DNA of 64,000 bases, from NCBI RefSeq assembly GCF_003261635.1, contig NZ_QFXK01000037.1, positions 1 through 64,000 on the forward strand. The letters are read 5' to 3'. Under the pieces are notes generated by a model. It saw only the letters and a program-made list of their open reading frames with translations, was not told the DNA's origin and ran no database searches. Positions 49,569 through 57,304 of the stretch are shown here, in pieces. Positions within the stretch are counted from its first letter, which is position 1. The number at the start of each line of letters is the position of its first letter. The stretch is from Kribbella monticola. Its GTDB lineage: Bacteria; Actinomycetota; Actinomycetes; Propionibacteriales; Kribbellaceae. The translations under genes were made by a program, and so were the position numbers.

Positions 49569-50588
49569 ATGACTGACGAAACCGCCCCTCGGGCCACCAC
49601 CGCGCGCCGGGTCGGCATCGCAGATGTCGCCGCCCGGGCCGGGGTCTCCGTGGGCACCGTGTCGAAGGCGCTCAACGGCAGCGGCCGGCTTCGCGACGAG
49701 ACCCGCGCCCGGGTCCGAGCAGTCGCCGACGAACTCGGCTTCACCCCGATCAGCGTCGCGCGCAGCCTGCTGGCAGGGCGCACCTTCACCGTCGGCATCA
49801 TCACCACCGACAGCTACGGCCGGTTCGGGATCCCGGTGATGCGCGGCGCCGAGGACTCGCTCGCGGCCGGCGAGATGATCGCGTTCCTGTGCGACGGCCG
49901 CGACGATCCGATCCGCGAGCAGCACCACCTGGGCAAGCTCCTCGAGCGGCGGGTCGACGGCATCATCGTCGCGGGCCGTCGTACCGATCCGCGCCGCCCG
50001 ATCGGCGCCGACCTGCCCGTTCCCGTGGTCTACGCCTTCGCGCCGAGCAGTGATCCGGCCGACTGCAGCGTCGTGAGCGACGAACGCGGTGCGGCCCAGC
50101 TCGCGGTGGAGCACCTCGTCAAGACCGGCCGCCGCCGCATCGCGCACATCACCGGTCCGCAGTCCCACGCCTCGGCCAACGAACGCGCGGCCGGCCTGGC
50201 CGACGCGCTCGCCGCCCACGACCTGGAACTGGTCGGTGATCCGTACTTCGGCAGCTGGACCGAGGCATGGGGGCGCTTCGCGGCGGCCCAACTCCTGCGT
50301 ACACACGAAGATGTCGACGGTGTGTTCTGCGGGAGCGACGTGATCGCCCGCGGCGTCACCGACGGACTGCGCGAGGCCGGCCTTTCCTTGCCCACGCAGG
50401 TCGGCGTCGTCGGCGTCGACAACTGGGGACTGGTCGCGGAGGCCGCCCGCCCACCGCTCACCACGGTCGACCTCGGCCTGGAGGAGATCGGCCGGCTGTC
50501 GGCCGAGCTCCTCCTCGACGCCATCAACGGCCACGCCCAGCCGGGTGTCCACGTCGTCCCCGGCCACCTGGTGGTGCGCGAGTCCTGA
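49569..50588 (+). CDS. LacI-family regulator of module F
   Basis: A 339-residue repressor. Helix-turn-helix VGIADVAARAGVSVGTVSKALNG near 15-37, hinge and sugar-binding core with RFAAAQLLRTHEDVDGVFCGSDVIARG and VVGVDNWGLVAEAARPPLTTVDLGLEEIGR. Divergent from the GH127 operon. Two related palindromes lie between them. Together with the arabinose-type operator at GH127 this implies dual control of that operon. Confidence 0.92.
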   Translation: MTDETAPRATTARRVGIADVAARAGVSVGTVSKALNGSGRLRDETRARVRAVADELGFTPISVARSLLAGRTFTVGIITTDSYGRFGIPVMRGAEDSLAAGEMIAFLCDGRDDPIREQHHLGKLLERRVDGIIVAGRRTDPRRPIGADLPVPVVYAFAPSSDPADCSVVSDERGAAQLAVEHLVKTGRRRIAHITGPQSHASANERAAGLADALAAHDLELVGDPYFGSWTEAWGRFAAAQLLRTHEDVDGVFCGSDVIARGVTDGLREAGLSLPTQVGVVGVDNWGLVAEAARPPLTTVDLGLEEIGRLSAELLLDAINGHAQPGVHVVPGHLVVRES

Positions 50589-50616
50589 CTCCGACGGCCG
50601 CCTGGAAGCGGCTTCC

Positions 50617-50657
50617 TTGACAACGTTACTGAGTAGACTCATTATTGAGTCAACTCA
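50617..50657 (+). promoter_or_regulatory. promoter with two TetR-type operators
   Basis: TTGACA (50617-50622), 17-base spacer, CATTAT (50640-50645). TGAGTAGACTCA (50630-50641) overlaps the spacer and -10, and TGAGTCAACTCA (50646-50657) follows; both have arms TGAGT/ACTCA. Centres are 16 bases apart. This would silence the 50684 gene when bound; the TetR protein at 52663 is the obvious candidate. Confidence 0.75.
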
Positions 50658-50683
50658 GATTAACTCGTGTGAAGGAAGCCGTC

Positions 50684-51679
50684 ATGCAAGCGTTCGTCGT
50701 CAGGCACTACAAGGGCCCGGTCGAGCCGGCCGATGTTCCCGAGCCGGTGGTCGGCGAACACGACGTCCTCGTCCAGGTCCGGGCGGCCGGGCTCAACCTG
50801 CTCGACGAGAAGATCCGGACCGGCGAGTTCAAGCTGGTCCTGCCGTACAAATTGCCCCAGATCCTTGGCAACGACGTCGCCGGCACGGTGCTCGCCGTCG
50901 GCGCGAAGGTGCGCGGCTTCGCACCCGGTGACGAGGTCTACGCCCGGCCAGGCAAGGAGCGGATCGGCACCTTCGCGGAGCGCATCGCGGTCGCCGAGGC
51001 CGACCTGGCCCTCAAGCCGGTATCGGTCAGCTTCGAGGAAGCGGCCTCGCTGCCCTTGGTGGCCCTGACCGCTTGGCAGGCACTCGTCGAACGGGGCAAC
51101 TTGCAACCCGGTCAACGAGTCCTCATCCACGGCGGCGCCGGCGGCGTCGGGACGATCGCGATCCAACTCGCCAAACACCTCGGCGCGACGGTCGCCACCA
51201 CGGCCGGCAGCAGCAACGCCGACTTCGTCCGCGAACTCGGCGCCGACATCGTCATCGACTACCGAACTCAGGACTTCGAACAACTCCTCGACGGCTACGA
51301 CCTGGTGCTGGACAGCGTCGGCGGCAAGAACCTGGAGAAGTCCCTGCGCGTACTACGCCCTGGCGGCAAGGCAATCGGGATCGCCGGACCGCCCGACCCA
51401 GCGTTCGCTCGTGAGCTGGGCAAGAGCGCCGTACTCCGCCTGATGATGACGGTCCTCAGCAGCCGCATCCGCCGTCAGGCCCGCAGGCTCGGGGTGACGT
51501 ACGAATTCCTCTTCATGCGCGCCGACGGCGACCAGCTTCGCCGGATCACCGCCCTCGTCGACGCCGGTGCCCTGCGAGCCGTCGTCGGCCGGGTCTTCGA
51601 TTTCGACCAGACCGTGCAGGCAATGCAATCGCTGGACCAGGGTGGCCTCCGCGGCAAGGCCGTTCTCAGCAGACGCTGA
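50684..51679 (+). CDS. zinc-independent quinone/alkene reductase-type oxidoreductase (MDR family)
   Basis: A 331-residue NADP-dependent medium-chain reductase. GroES-like N-terminal half with LGNDVAGTVLAVGAKVRGFAPGDEVYARPG near 60-90, and Rossmann half with VLIHGGAGGVGTIAIQLAKHLGA near 143-165. It lacks the zinc-ligand pattern of alcohol dehydrogenases, as in quinone reductases. ATG 50684 chosen for GAAGGAAG upstream. First gene of a probable set with an alpha/beta hydrolase and a TetR regulator. Confidence 0.88.
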   Translation: MQAFVVRHYKGPVEPADVPEPVVGEHDVLVQVRAAGLNLLDEKIRTGEFKLVLPYKLPQILGNDVAGTVLAVGAKVRGFAPGDEVYARPGKERIGTFAERIAVAEADLALKPVSVSFEEAASLPLVALTAWQALVERGNLQPGQRVLIHGGAGGVGTIAIQLAKHLGATVATTAGSSNADFVRELGADIVIDYRTQDFEQLLDGYDLVLDSVGGKNLEKSLRVLRPGGKAIGIAGPPDPAFARELGKSAVLRLMMTVLSSRIRRQARRLGVTYEFLFMRADGDQLRRITALVDAGALRAVVGRVFDFDQTVQAMQSLDQGGLRGKAVLSRR

Positions 51680-51713
51680 CCACCAAACACCAACCACAGA
51701 AGGAGAACAGGAC

Positions 51714-52562
51714 ATGAAACCCACCGTCATCACCGCCTACAAGGATGCACCGACCCGCACCGTCGAGGCCGGCGGCGTCACCTACGCCTACCGCGAGCTG
51801 GGGCCGAAGGGCGGCATCCCCGTCGTCTTCTTCGTCCACCTCGCCGCGAATCTGGACAACTGGGACCCCCGGATCATCGACCCGATCGCCGCCGAGCACC
51901 ATGTCGTTGCCTTCGACAACCGTGGCGTCGGCGCCTCCAGCGGCAGCGTTCCCGACAGCGTCGAGGCGATGGCCGACGACGCCGCGACCTTCATCGGCGC
52001 GCTCGGTTTCGACAAGATCGACGTCTTCGGCTTCTCGCTCGGCGGCATGATCGCCCAGGCTCTCGTGGTCAAGCACCCCGGACTGGTTCGCAAGCTCGTC
52101 CTCACCGGCACCGGCCCTGCGGGTGGCAAGGGCATCGACAAGGTCGCCGGCACGACGTACTACGACATCGTGCGCGCGACCCTGACCCGCTCGGACCCGA
52201 AGGAGTTCCTCTTCTTCAACCGCAACGCCACCGGCAAGCCCGCCGCTCGTGCGTTCGTGAAGCGCCTCGAGGAGCGTGCTCAGGACCGCGACGCGCCGGT
52301 CAAGGTGAAGGCGTTCCAGACGCAACTCAAGGCGATCAAGAAGTGGGGACGCTCGACTCCCGCCGACCTCTCGCAGATCACTCAGCCCACCCTGATCGCC
52401 AACGGCGACAACGATCGGATGGTCCCGTCGGCGCTCTCCGAAGACCTGCACCGCCGCATCAAGGGCTCGGAACTGGTCATCTACCCCGATTCCGGCCACG
52501 GCGGCATCTTCCAGTACCACGCCGAGTTCGCCCCCATCGCCGTCGAGTTCCTCGCCCGCTGA
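51714..52562 (+). CDS. alpha/beta hydrolase
   Basis: A 282-residue soluble hydrolase. HLAANLDNWDPRI replaces the usual HG oxyanion region, VVAFDNRGVGASSG follows, the nucleophile elbow is GFSLGGM near 106-112, the acid is in ANGDNDRMV near 228-236, and the His is in PDSGHGG near 259-264. AGGAG precedes the ATG, 34 bases after the reductase gene. It is likely co-transcribed and detoxification-related. Confidence 0.88.
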   Translation: MKPTVITAYKDAPTRTVEAGGVTYAYRELGPKGGIPVVFFVHLAANLDNWDPRIIDPIAAEHHVVAFDNRGVGASSGSVPDSVEAMADDAATFIGALGFDKIDVFGFSLGGMIAQALVVKHPGLVRKLVLTGTGPAGGKGIDKVAGTTYYDIVRATLTRSDPKEFLFFNRNATGKPAARAFVKRLEERAQDRDAPVKVKAFQTQLKAIKKWGRSTPADLSQITQPTLIANGDNDRMVPSALSEDLHRRIKGSELVIYPDSGHGGIFQYHAEFAPIAVEFLAR

Positions 52563-52662
52563 CGACGTCATCGAGGCGCTCGGCTCCGTCTCGGCTTCCG
52601 TAGTACCAGCGATAGCATCGGGGCCGTGAAGTAGGAGTCCGCAGCAGGGAAGGGAACCAGCC

Positions 52663-53265
52663 ATGCCACTCGACTCCCGACCCGTCGGCCGGCGGGAGCG
52701 GAACAAGCAGGAGAAGCTGGATCGCATCACCGCCGCCGCACGAGAGCTCTTCTCCGAGCGCGGTGTCGAGGAAGTCACCACGCAGGAGATCGCCGACAAG
52801 GCGGACATCGGCGCCGGCACCCTCTTCCTCTATGCCAAGAGCAAGGGCGAGCTCCTGCTCCTCGTGCAGAATTCCCTGTACGCCGATGCGCTCGCTCGAG
52901 GCCGGTCCGCTGCCGAGAACCTCAGCGACCCGCTCGACGCGGTGATGGCCATCGTCCGCCAGGTCGTCGAGTGCAACCGCAAACAGGTCGACAACGGCCG
53001 AACCTACCTGCGCGAAATCGTCTTCGGCGACCCGGAGGAACCCCACCACCGAGACGCCCTCTCCCTCACCGTTCAAACCGAGACCGCAATCGCCGAGGTA
53101 CTCCAACGCAACCAGCGCATCACCTCGAACGACGCTGCAACCCTCGCCCACATCATCTCCGCCATCATGTTCGTCAGCATGGCCGCCACCATCAACCGCA
53201 CCAACCCAACCGACGCGATCGTCGAGGAGATCAAGCACCAGGTCCGGGTCCTCTTGGCCCACTGA
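52663..53265 (+). CDS. TetR-family regulator
   Basis: A 200-residue repressor. Helix-turn-helix TTQEIADKADIGAGTLFLYAKSKGELLLLV near 38-67, then an all-helical ligand domain. A 100-base gap separates it from the hydrolase gene, with room for its own promoter. Probable repressor of the reductase-hydrolase pair through the TGAGTnnACTCA sites at 50630 and 50646. Confidence 0.88.
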   Translation: MPLDSRPVGRRERNKQEKLDRITAAARELFSERGVEEVTTQEIADKADIGAGTLFLYAKSKGELLLLVQNSLYADALARGRSAAENLSDPLDAVMAIVRQVVECNRKQVDNGRTYLREIVFGDPEEPHHRDALSLTVQTETAIAEVLQRNQRITSNDAATLAHIISAIMFVSMAATINRTNPTDAIVEEIKHQVRVLLAH

Positions 53266-53406
53266 CGAGGCGGCGGAGCCGACACCCGCGCAACCCTCTT
53301 CGACCACCGCGACCTCGCGGACCAGCATCCGGATGGCGACATCGGTCCGGGAGAAGCCGTCGATGGTGGCATCGCGGCACCCTGTCGACCCGTCGACCCG
53401 TCGGCG

Positions 53407-53462
53407 AGACGGCAGACGGCAGACGGCAGACGGCAGACGGCAGACGGCAGACGGCAGACGGC
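53407..53462. repeat. eight tandem copies of a 7-bp unit
   Basis: AGACGGC repeated perfectly eight times. Because seven is not a multiple of three, each copy shifts frame. No gene spans it convincingly. Copy number is likely to vary between strains. Confidence 0.95.
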
Positions 53463-53522
53463 ACATAGTACCGGGACCGGTTCCGAAAACTCGGCGTACT
53501 TCTGCTGCCTCTTGAATTAAGT

Positions 53523-53541
53523 AAGGAAGTTAGCTTTCCTT
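53523..53541. promoter_or_regulatory. palindrome upstream of secreted lectin gene
   Basis: AAGGAAGTTAGCTTTCCTT, outer arms AAGGAA/TTCCTT, 75 bases before the start of the 53617 gene and just downstream of an AT-rich stretch unusual for this genome. Likely operator or promoter element for the secreted protein. Confidence 0.5.
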
Positions 53542-53616
53542 GGGCAGGTCGCTCCGAATGGCGCATTCCGATGTGCTTGGCCGGCGCCCGCCCCGACAAC
53601 TTCAGAGGAGAGTCAG

Positions 53617-55857
53617 ATGACTCGAGGAGTCGCCCCACTCCGCCCCCCGCCCAGTCGCCGTCGCGTCTTCGGAGCGATTGCCGCGGCCGCGGCAGCAGCG
53701 GTGAGCACGACCGCGCTGACCGCGGTGGTGTCGTCGCCGCACGCGAGCGCCGCGATCTCACCGACCGGCTGGAACACGGTGGTGAGCAAGAACAGCAGCA
53801 AGTGTGTCGACGCGCGAGCCGCCGCGACCGCGAACGGAACCGCCGTACAGCAGCAGGCCTGCAACAGCACGACGGCGCAGCAATGGCAGTTCCAGCCGAC
53901 CACTGACGGCTACGTCCGGGTCAACGCATACAACAACGCAGCCCAGGCGCTCGACGTCACCAATGTCTCCGCCGCCGACAGTGCACCCATCCAACTCTGG
54001 TCCTACAGCAACGGGCTGAACCAGCAATGGCTGCCGGTCGAAGAAGCCGACGGCGCGTACCACCTGGTCAACCGCAACAGCGGTAAGTGTCTCGACGTCC
54101 CCGGCGCCTCGACCGCCGACCGTCTCCAACTGCAGCAGTACACCTGCAACGGAACTGCTGCCCAATCCTTCAGGGTCAACCCAGTGGACGGCACTCCCCC
54201 GACCGACCCGCCGACCGGCCAGCCCGACCTCGGCCCGAACGTCTCGATCTTCGACCCCTCGATGTCGAGCAGCACGATCCAGAACAAGTTGAACTCGGTC
54301 TTCAGCCAGCAGGAGCGCAACCAGTTCGGCGAGGAGCGGTTCGCGCTGCTGTTCAAGCCTGGTACTTACAACGTCAGCGCCAACGTCGGCTTCTACACCC
54401 AGGTGGCCGGTCTGGGCCTGACCCCGGACAGCGTGAACATCAACGGGGCCGTGCATGTCGAGGCCGACTGGTTCCCGCCGCAGAACGCTACTCAGAACTT
54501 CTGGCGTGGTGCCGAAGGTCTGACCATCACGCCACCCGGTGGCTTGGACCGATGGGCGGTCTCGCAGGCCGCGTCGTACCGGCGGAACCACCTCAAGGGC
54601 AACCTCGCGCTCGACGACGGCGGCTGGGCGAGCGGCGGGTACATGGCAGACACCGTTGTCGACGGGCAGGTCCGGTCGGGCAGTCAGCAGCAGTGGATCT
54701 CCCGGAACACCAACTGGGGCAGTTGGACCGGCCAGAACTGGAACATGGTCTTCGTCGGCGCCCAGAACGCCCCGGCCGGCACCTTCCCGAATCCGCCGTA
54801 CACGAAGGTCGCCCAGACCCCGGTGGTCCGCGAAAAGCCCTACCTGTACGTCGATGCTTCGGGCAACTACCAGGTGTTCGTGCCGGCCGTGCGGACCAAC
54901 TCGGCCGGCCCGGGCTGGACCGGTGGCAACCCGGCCGGCCAGTCGTTGTCGATCAGCCAGTTCTACATCGTCAAGCCAGGCGCGACCGCGGCGACGATCA
55001 ACGCACAGCTTGCCGACGGCAAGAACCTGCTGTTCACGCCGGGCGTCTACGGGCTGAGCGACACGCTTCGGATCATCCGGCCCGACACCGTCGTACTAGG
55101 CCTCGGTCTCGCCACTTTGATGCCGACGAGCGGAACGCAGTCGATCACGGTTGCCGATGTCGACGGTGTGAAGATCGCCGGGCTACTGATCGACGCGGCG
55201 CCGACGAATTCGCCGCTGCTGATGGAGATCGGGCCGTCCGGGTCGTCCGCCAACCACTCGGCCAACCCGACGTCGTTGCACGACGTGTACTTCCGGATCG
55301 GCGGTGCGGCCGTCGGCAAGGCGACCGAGACCCTGCGGATCAACAGCAACAACGTGATCATCGACCACACCTGGTTGTGGCGCGGCGACCACAGTTACGG
55401 GGTCGGCTGGAACACCAACACGGCGGCCACCGGACTTGTTGTCAACGGCAACGACGTCACGGCGTACGGGCTGTTCGTCGAGCACTACCAGAAGTACCAG
55501 ACGATCTGGAACGGCAACGGGGGAAGGACGTACTTCTACCAGAACGAGATGCCGTACGACCCGCCGAACCAGTCCGCCTGGATGAACGGCTCCACCCGCG
55601 GCTACGCGGCGTACAAGGTCGCCGATTCGGTCACCACGCACGAGGCGTGGGGCCTGGGCAGCTACTGCGTCTTCAACGACGACCCGAGCATCGTGGCCGA
55701 CCGCGCCTTCGAAGTACCGAACAAACCAGGCGTGAAGTTCCACAGCATGGTCACCGTCTCCCTGGGCGGCAAGGGCGCCATCGCCCACATCATCAACACC
55801 ACCGGCGGCCCCTCCAACTCCACCACCAACGTCGCCCAATGGACCAACTACCCCTGA
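53617..55857 (+). CDS. secreted ricin-lectin plus beta-helix protein
   Basis: A 746-residue exported protein with a Tat-like leader (SRRRVFGAIAAAAAAAV) cleaved near ASAA/46. Residues 50-190 are a ricin B-type lectin domain with repeated QxW signals (QQWQF, NQQWLPV) and CVDARAA/CLDVPGA repeats. After a Pro/Thr linker, residues 205-746 form a repetitive, Asn/Gly-rich domain resembling right-handed beta-helix hydrolases. Homologs of this domain are often labelled adenylyl cyclase or coagulation-factor-like, which the sequence does not support. Probably a polysaccharide-active enzyme. GAGGAG precedes the ATG. Confidence 0.78.
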   Translation: MTRGVAPLRPPPSRRRVFGAIAAAAAAAVSTTALTAVVSSPHASAAISPTGWNTVVSKNSSKCVDARAAATANGTAVQQQACNSTTAQQWQFQPTTDGYVRVNAYNNAAQALDVTNVSAADSAPIQLWSYSNGLNQQWLPVEEADGAYHLVNRNSGKCLDVPGASTADRLQLQQYTCNGTAAQSFRVNPVDGTPPTDPPTGQPDLGPNVSIFDPSMSSSTIQNKLNSVFSQQERNQFGEERFALLFKPGTYNVSANVGFYTQVAGLGLTPDSVNINGAVHVEADWFPPQNATQNFWRGAEGLTITPPGGLDRWAVSQAASYRRNHLKGNLALDDGGWASGGYMADTVVDGQVRSGSQQQWISRNTNWGSWTGQNWNMVFVGAQNAPAGTFPNPPYTKVAQTPVVREKPYLYVDASGNYQVFVPAVRTNSAGPGWTGGNPAGQSLSISQFYIVKPGATAATINAQLADGKNLLFTPGVYGLSDTLRIIRPDTVVLGLGLATLMPTSGTQSITVADVDGVKIAGLLIDAAPTNSPLLMEIGPSGSSANHSANPTSLHDVYFRIGGAAVGKATETLRINSNNVIIDHTWLWRGDHSYGVGWNTNTAATGLVVNGNDVTAYGLFVEHYQKYQTIWNGNGGRTYFYQNEMPYDPPNQSAWMNGSTRGYAAYKVADSVTTHEAWGLGSYCVFNDDPSIVADRAFEVPNKPGVKFHSMVTVSLGGKGAIAHIINTTGGPSNSTTNVAQWTNYP

Positions 55858-55870
55858 CCCCGATCAAGGT

Positions 55871-55896
55871 CTCGGTCGAGCTGCCCCTCGACCGAG
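55871..55896 (+). terminator. hairpin terminator after 53617 gene
   Basis: CTCGGTCGAG (55871-55880) pairs perfectly with CTCGACCGAG (55887-55896) over a six-base loop, 13 bases after the stop. Confidence 0.8.
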
Positions 55897-55989
55897 CCCT
55901 TCCCCCCAACGCCCTGCTGCATGTCAGGACCGCAGGGCGTTGCGGGCGCCCTCGCGCAGAGTGTCGGTGGGGGGTGGTTGGGTGGGGTG

Positions 55990-56304
55990 GTGGAGATCGA
56001 GGAGTTGTCGGGGCGGTTGGAGAAGTTGTCGGCGCGGTACGGGGAGGTGCTGGGGTTCGAGCGGGACGGGGACTGGTTTCTGTTGAAGTTGCAGGAGGAG
56101 GTGGGTGAGCTCACTCAGGCTTACCTGCAGGTGACCGGTCGGGCGCGGACCAAGGGGAAGTCGGCCGAAGAGATCCGCGACGGGTTCCAGTTGGAGTTCG
56201 CCGATGTGTTCTGTCAGTTGCTGCTGCTGGCTCGGCACTTCGACGTCGACGTACCGCGGGAGATCGAGCGGAAGTGGCTCTCCCACGAGAGCGCTTTGCG
56301 GTAG
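55990..56304 (+). CDS. MazG-like nucleotide pyrophosphohydrolase
   Basis: A 104-residue, all-helical protein. KLQEEVGELTQAYL carries the EExxE metal motif and EFADVFCQLLLLA the second ExxD motif of the MazG fold, which hydrolyses nucleoside triphosphates to monophosphates. GTG 55990 is preferred because it gives the usual family length; ATG 55921 would add 23 low-complexity residues. It is a single gene, convergent with the HAAS gene one base away. Confidence 0.82.
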   Translation: MEIEELSGRLEKLSARYGEVLGFERDGDWFLLKLQEEVGELTQAYLQVTGRARTKGKSAEEIRDGFQLEFADVFCQLLLLARHFDVDVPREIERKWLSHESALR

Positions 56305-56305
56305 G

Positions 56306-56863
56306 TCAGGCGGCGGCGCGGGCTGGTTGGGCGGTTTTGAGGAGTACGGCGAGCATCGCCAGCGGCGCGAGCAGGACGACCGCGCCGATGGCGATCTCCA
56401 GCCAGGTCGGCAGTGAGGCCTCGATTTCGAGGAACGTGATCGCGCCGGCGAAGCCGAACGGCCAGACCAAGGTGCCGAGGAGCTTCTCCTTGAGATTCCA
56501 GCGGTCCGCGGTCCACAGCAGATACACGCCGATGAACCAGCCGAAGAAGAGCACCAGGCCGCCGAAGAGCAGGAACAGCAGCGTCACCACTTCGCGGCCT
56601 CGAACGCGCGGCCGGTACCGGTCGACCAGCACCAGCCCATCGGTGGCCGCGGCAACGATCTCGTCCGGATCCCCCAGCCTGGCCAGCATCGCGCGCACCT
56701 CCGCCGCGCTGGACACCCCGGCCGCCCGCTCCTCGTCGATGTGGGCGCTGACCTCCGCGACGAGTTCCGTACGCCGTTCAGCCGGCAACGGGTCAGCCGC
56801 CTTCGCCAGATAGTCCAAGTAGGCATCGACCAGCCGGTCCGCCTCGTTCTGCACGTTCGTCAT
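56306..56863 (-). CDS. HAAS/DUF1700-type membrane protein
   Basis: A 185-residue protein. Residues 1-75 are a helical, charged domain (DRLVDAYLDYLAKAADPLPAERRTELVAEVSAHIDE) of the type encoded beside PadR regulators. Then come three to four hydrophobic helices near 93-115, 128-145 and 150-175. The start overlaps the PadR stop by four bases, so the two are co-translated. Probably a signalling or stress-related membrane partner of the regulator. Confidence 0.82.
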   Translation of the reverse strand: MTNVQNEADRLVDAYLDYLAKAADPLPAERRTELVAEVSAHIDEERAAGVSSAAEVRAMLARLGDPDEIVAAATDGLVLVDRYRPRVRGREVVTLLFLLFGGLVLFFGWFIGVYLLWTADRWNLKEKLLGTLVWPFGFAGAITFLEIEASLPTWLEIAIGAVVLLAPLAMLAVLLKTAQPARAAA

Positions 56864-57201
56864 CCCTGTCTCCCTCGCCCCAGTACGGTGTCGACCGAGT
56901 TGCGGAACCGTTCCCAGTCCGCAGTGAATGCAGCCAATGCCCGGCGTCCTTCAGCGGTACTCCGGTAGTAGCGCCGAGGCGGCCCCGACTCGGACTCGCG
57001 CCAGGTGGTCTCGACCAGACCTTCCCGTCGCAACCGTGCCAGCAGCGGGTAGATCGTCCCCTCGGTGGTGACCAGGCCGTCCACCTCGCCGAGCGCTTTG
57101 ACCAACTCGAAGCCGTAGCGCTCCTCCCCCTGCAGCAACGCGAGCACGCAGAACTCCAGCGTGCCCCGCCGCAGTTGGGTGAAGACCTTCTCGGCTACCA
57201 T
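56860..57201 (-). CDS. PadR-family transcriptional regulator
   Basis: A 113-residue winged-helix regulator. QLRRGTLEFCVLALLQGEERYGFELVKALGE spans the first helices, TEGTIYPLLARLRREGLVETTW is the recognition and wing region, and SGPPRRYYRSTAEGRRAL is the diagnostic PadR block. ATG 57201 is taken; an in-frame TTG at 57231 would add ten residues. It forms an operon with the HAAS gene. Confidence 0.9.
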   Translation of the reverse strand: MVAEKVFTQLRRGTLEFCVLALLQGEERYGFELVKALGEVDGLVTTEGTIYPLLARLRREGLVETTWRESESGPPRRYYRSTAEGRRALAAFTADWERFRNSVDTVLGRGRQG

Positions 57202-57271
57202 GCACCACAAGGTACCTGCCCAGACCGACAACCGCCAACCCCGACAACCGCCGGCCCGGCAATCGACGAGC

Positions 57272-57297
57272 CCGGCACCGGCGGCAACCGGTGCCGG
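57272..57297 (-). terminator. hairpin terminator of the frameshifted glycosidase gene
   Basis: CCGGCACCGG (57272-57281) pairs perfectly with CCGGTGCCGG (57288-57297), just after the stop at 57305 on the minus strand. Confidence 0.75.
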
Positions 57298-57304
57298 ACG
57301 GGAC

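Larger units (their letters stand above)
53266..53616. other. non-coding interval with repeat and palindrome
   Basis: 351 bases without a supported gene. The left part is GC-rich and featureless, the middle holds an eight-copy 7-base repeat, and the right part, less GC-rich, holds a palindrome and the ribosome site of the next gene. Open frames across it are created by the repeat. Confidence 0.7.

Noticed and set aside
5839-50588. Whole locus as a horizontally acquired island
   Set aside because: No integrase, transposase, tRNA-adjacent repeat or obvious composition break was seen; duplication within the genome explains the paralogs better.
50604-50616. GGAAGCGGCTTCC as a further LacI operator
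   Set aside because: Six-base arms just after the LacI stop and ahead of a TetR-controlled promoter; it lacks the A/T-rich core of the module F sites and may be a weak terminator.
53407-53462. Possible CRISPR array
   Set aside because: Units are 7 bases with no spacers; no cas genes anywhere in the window.
52477-53466. Open frame starting with repeated Cys-Arg-Leu-Pro-Ser-Ala-Val heptads
   Set aside because: The heptads are only the translation of the AGACGGC repeat in three registers; the rest is antisense to the TetR gene.
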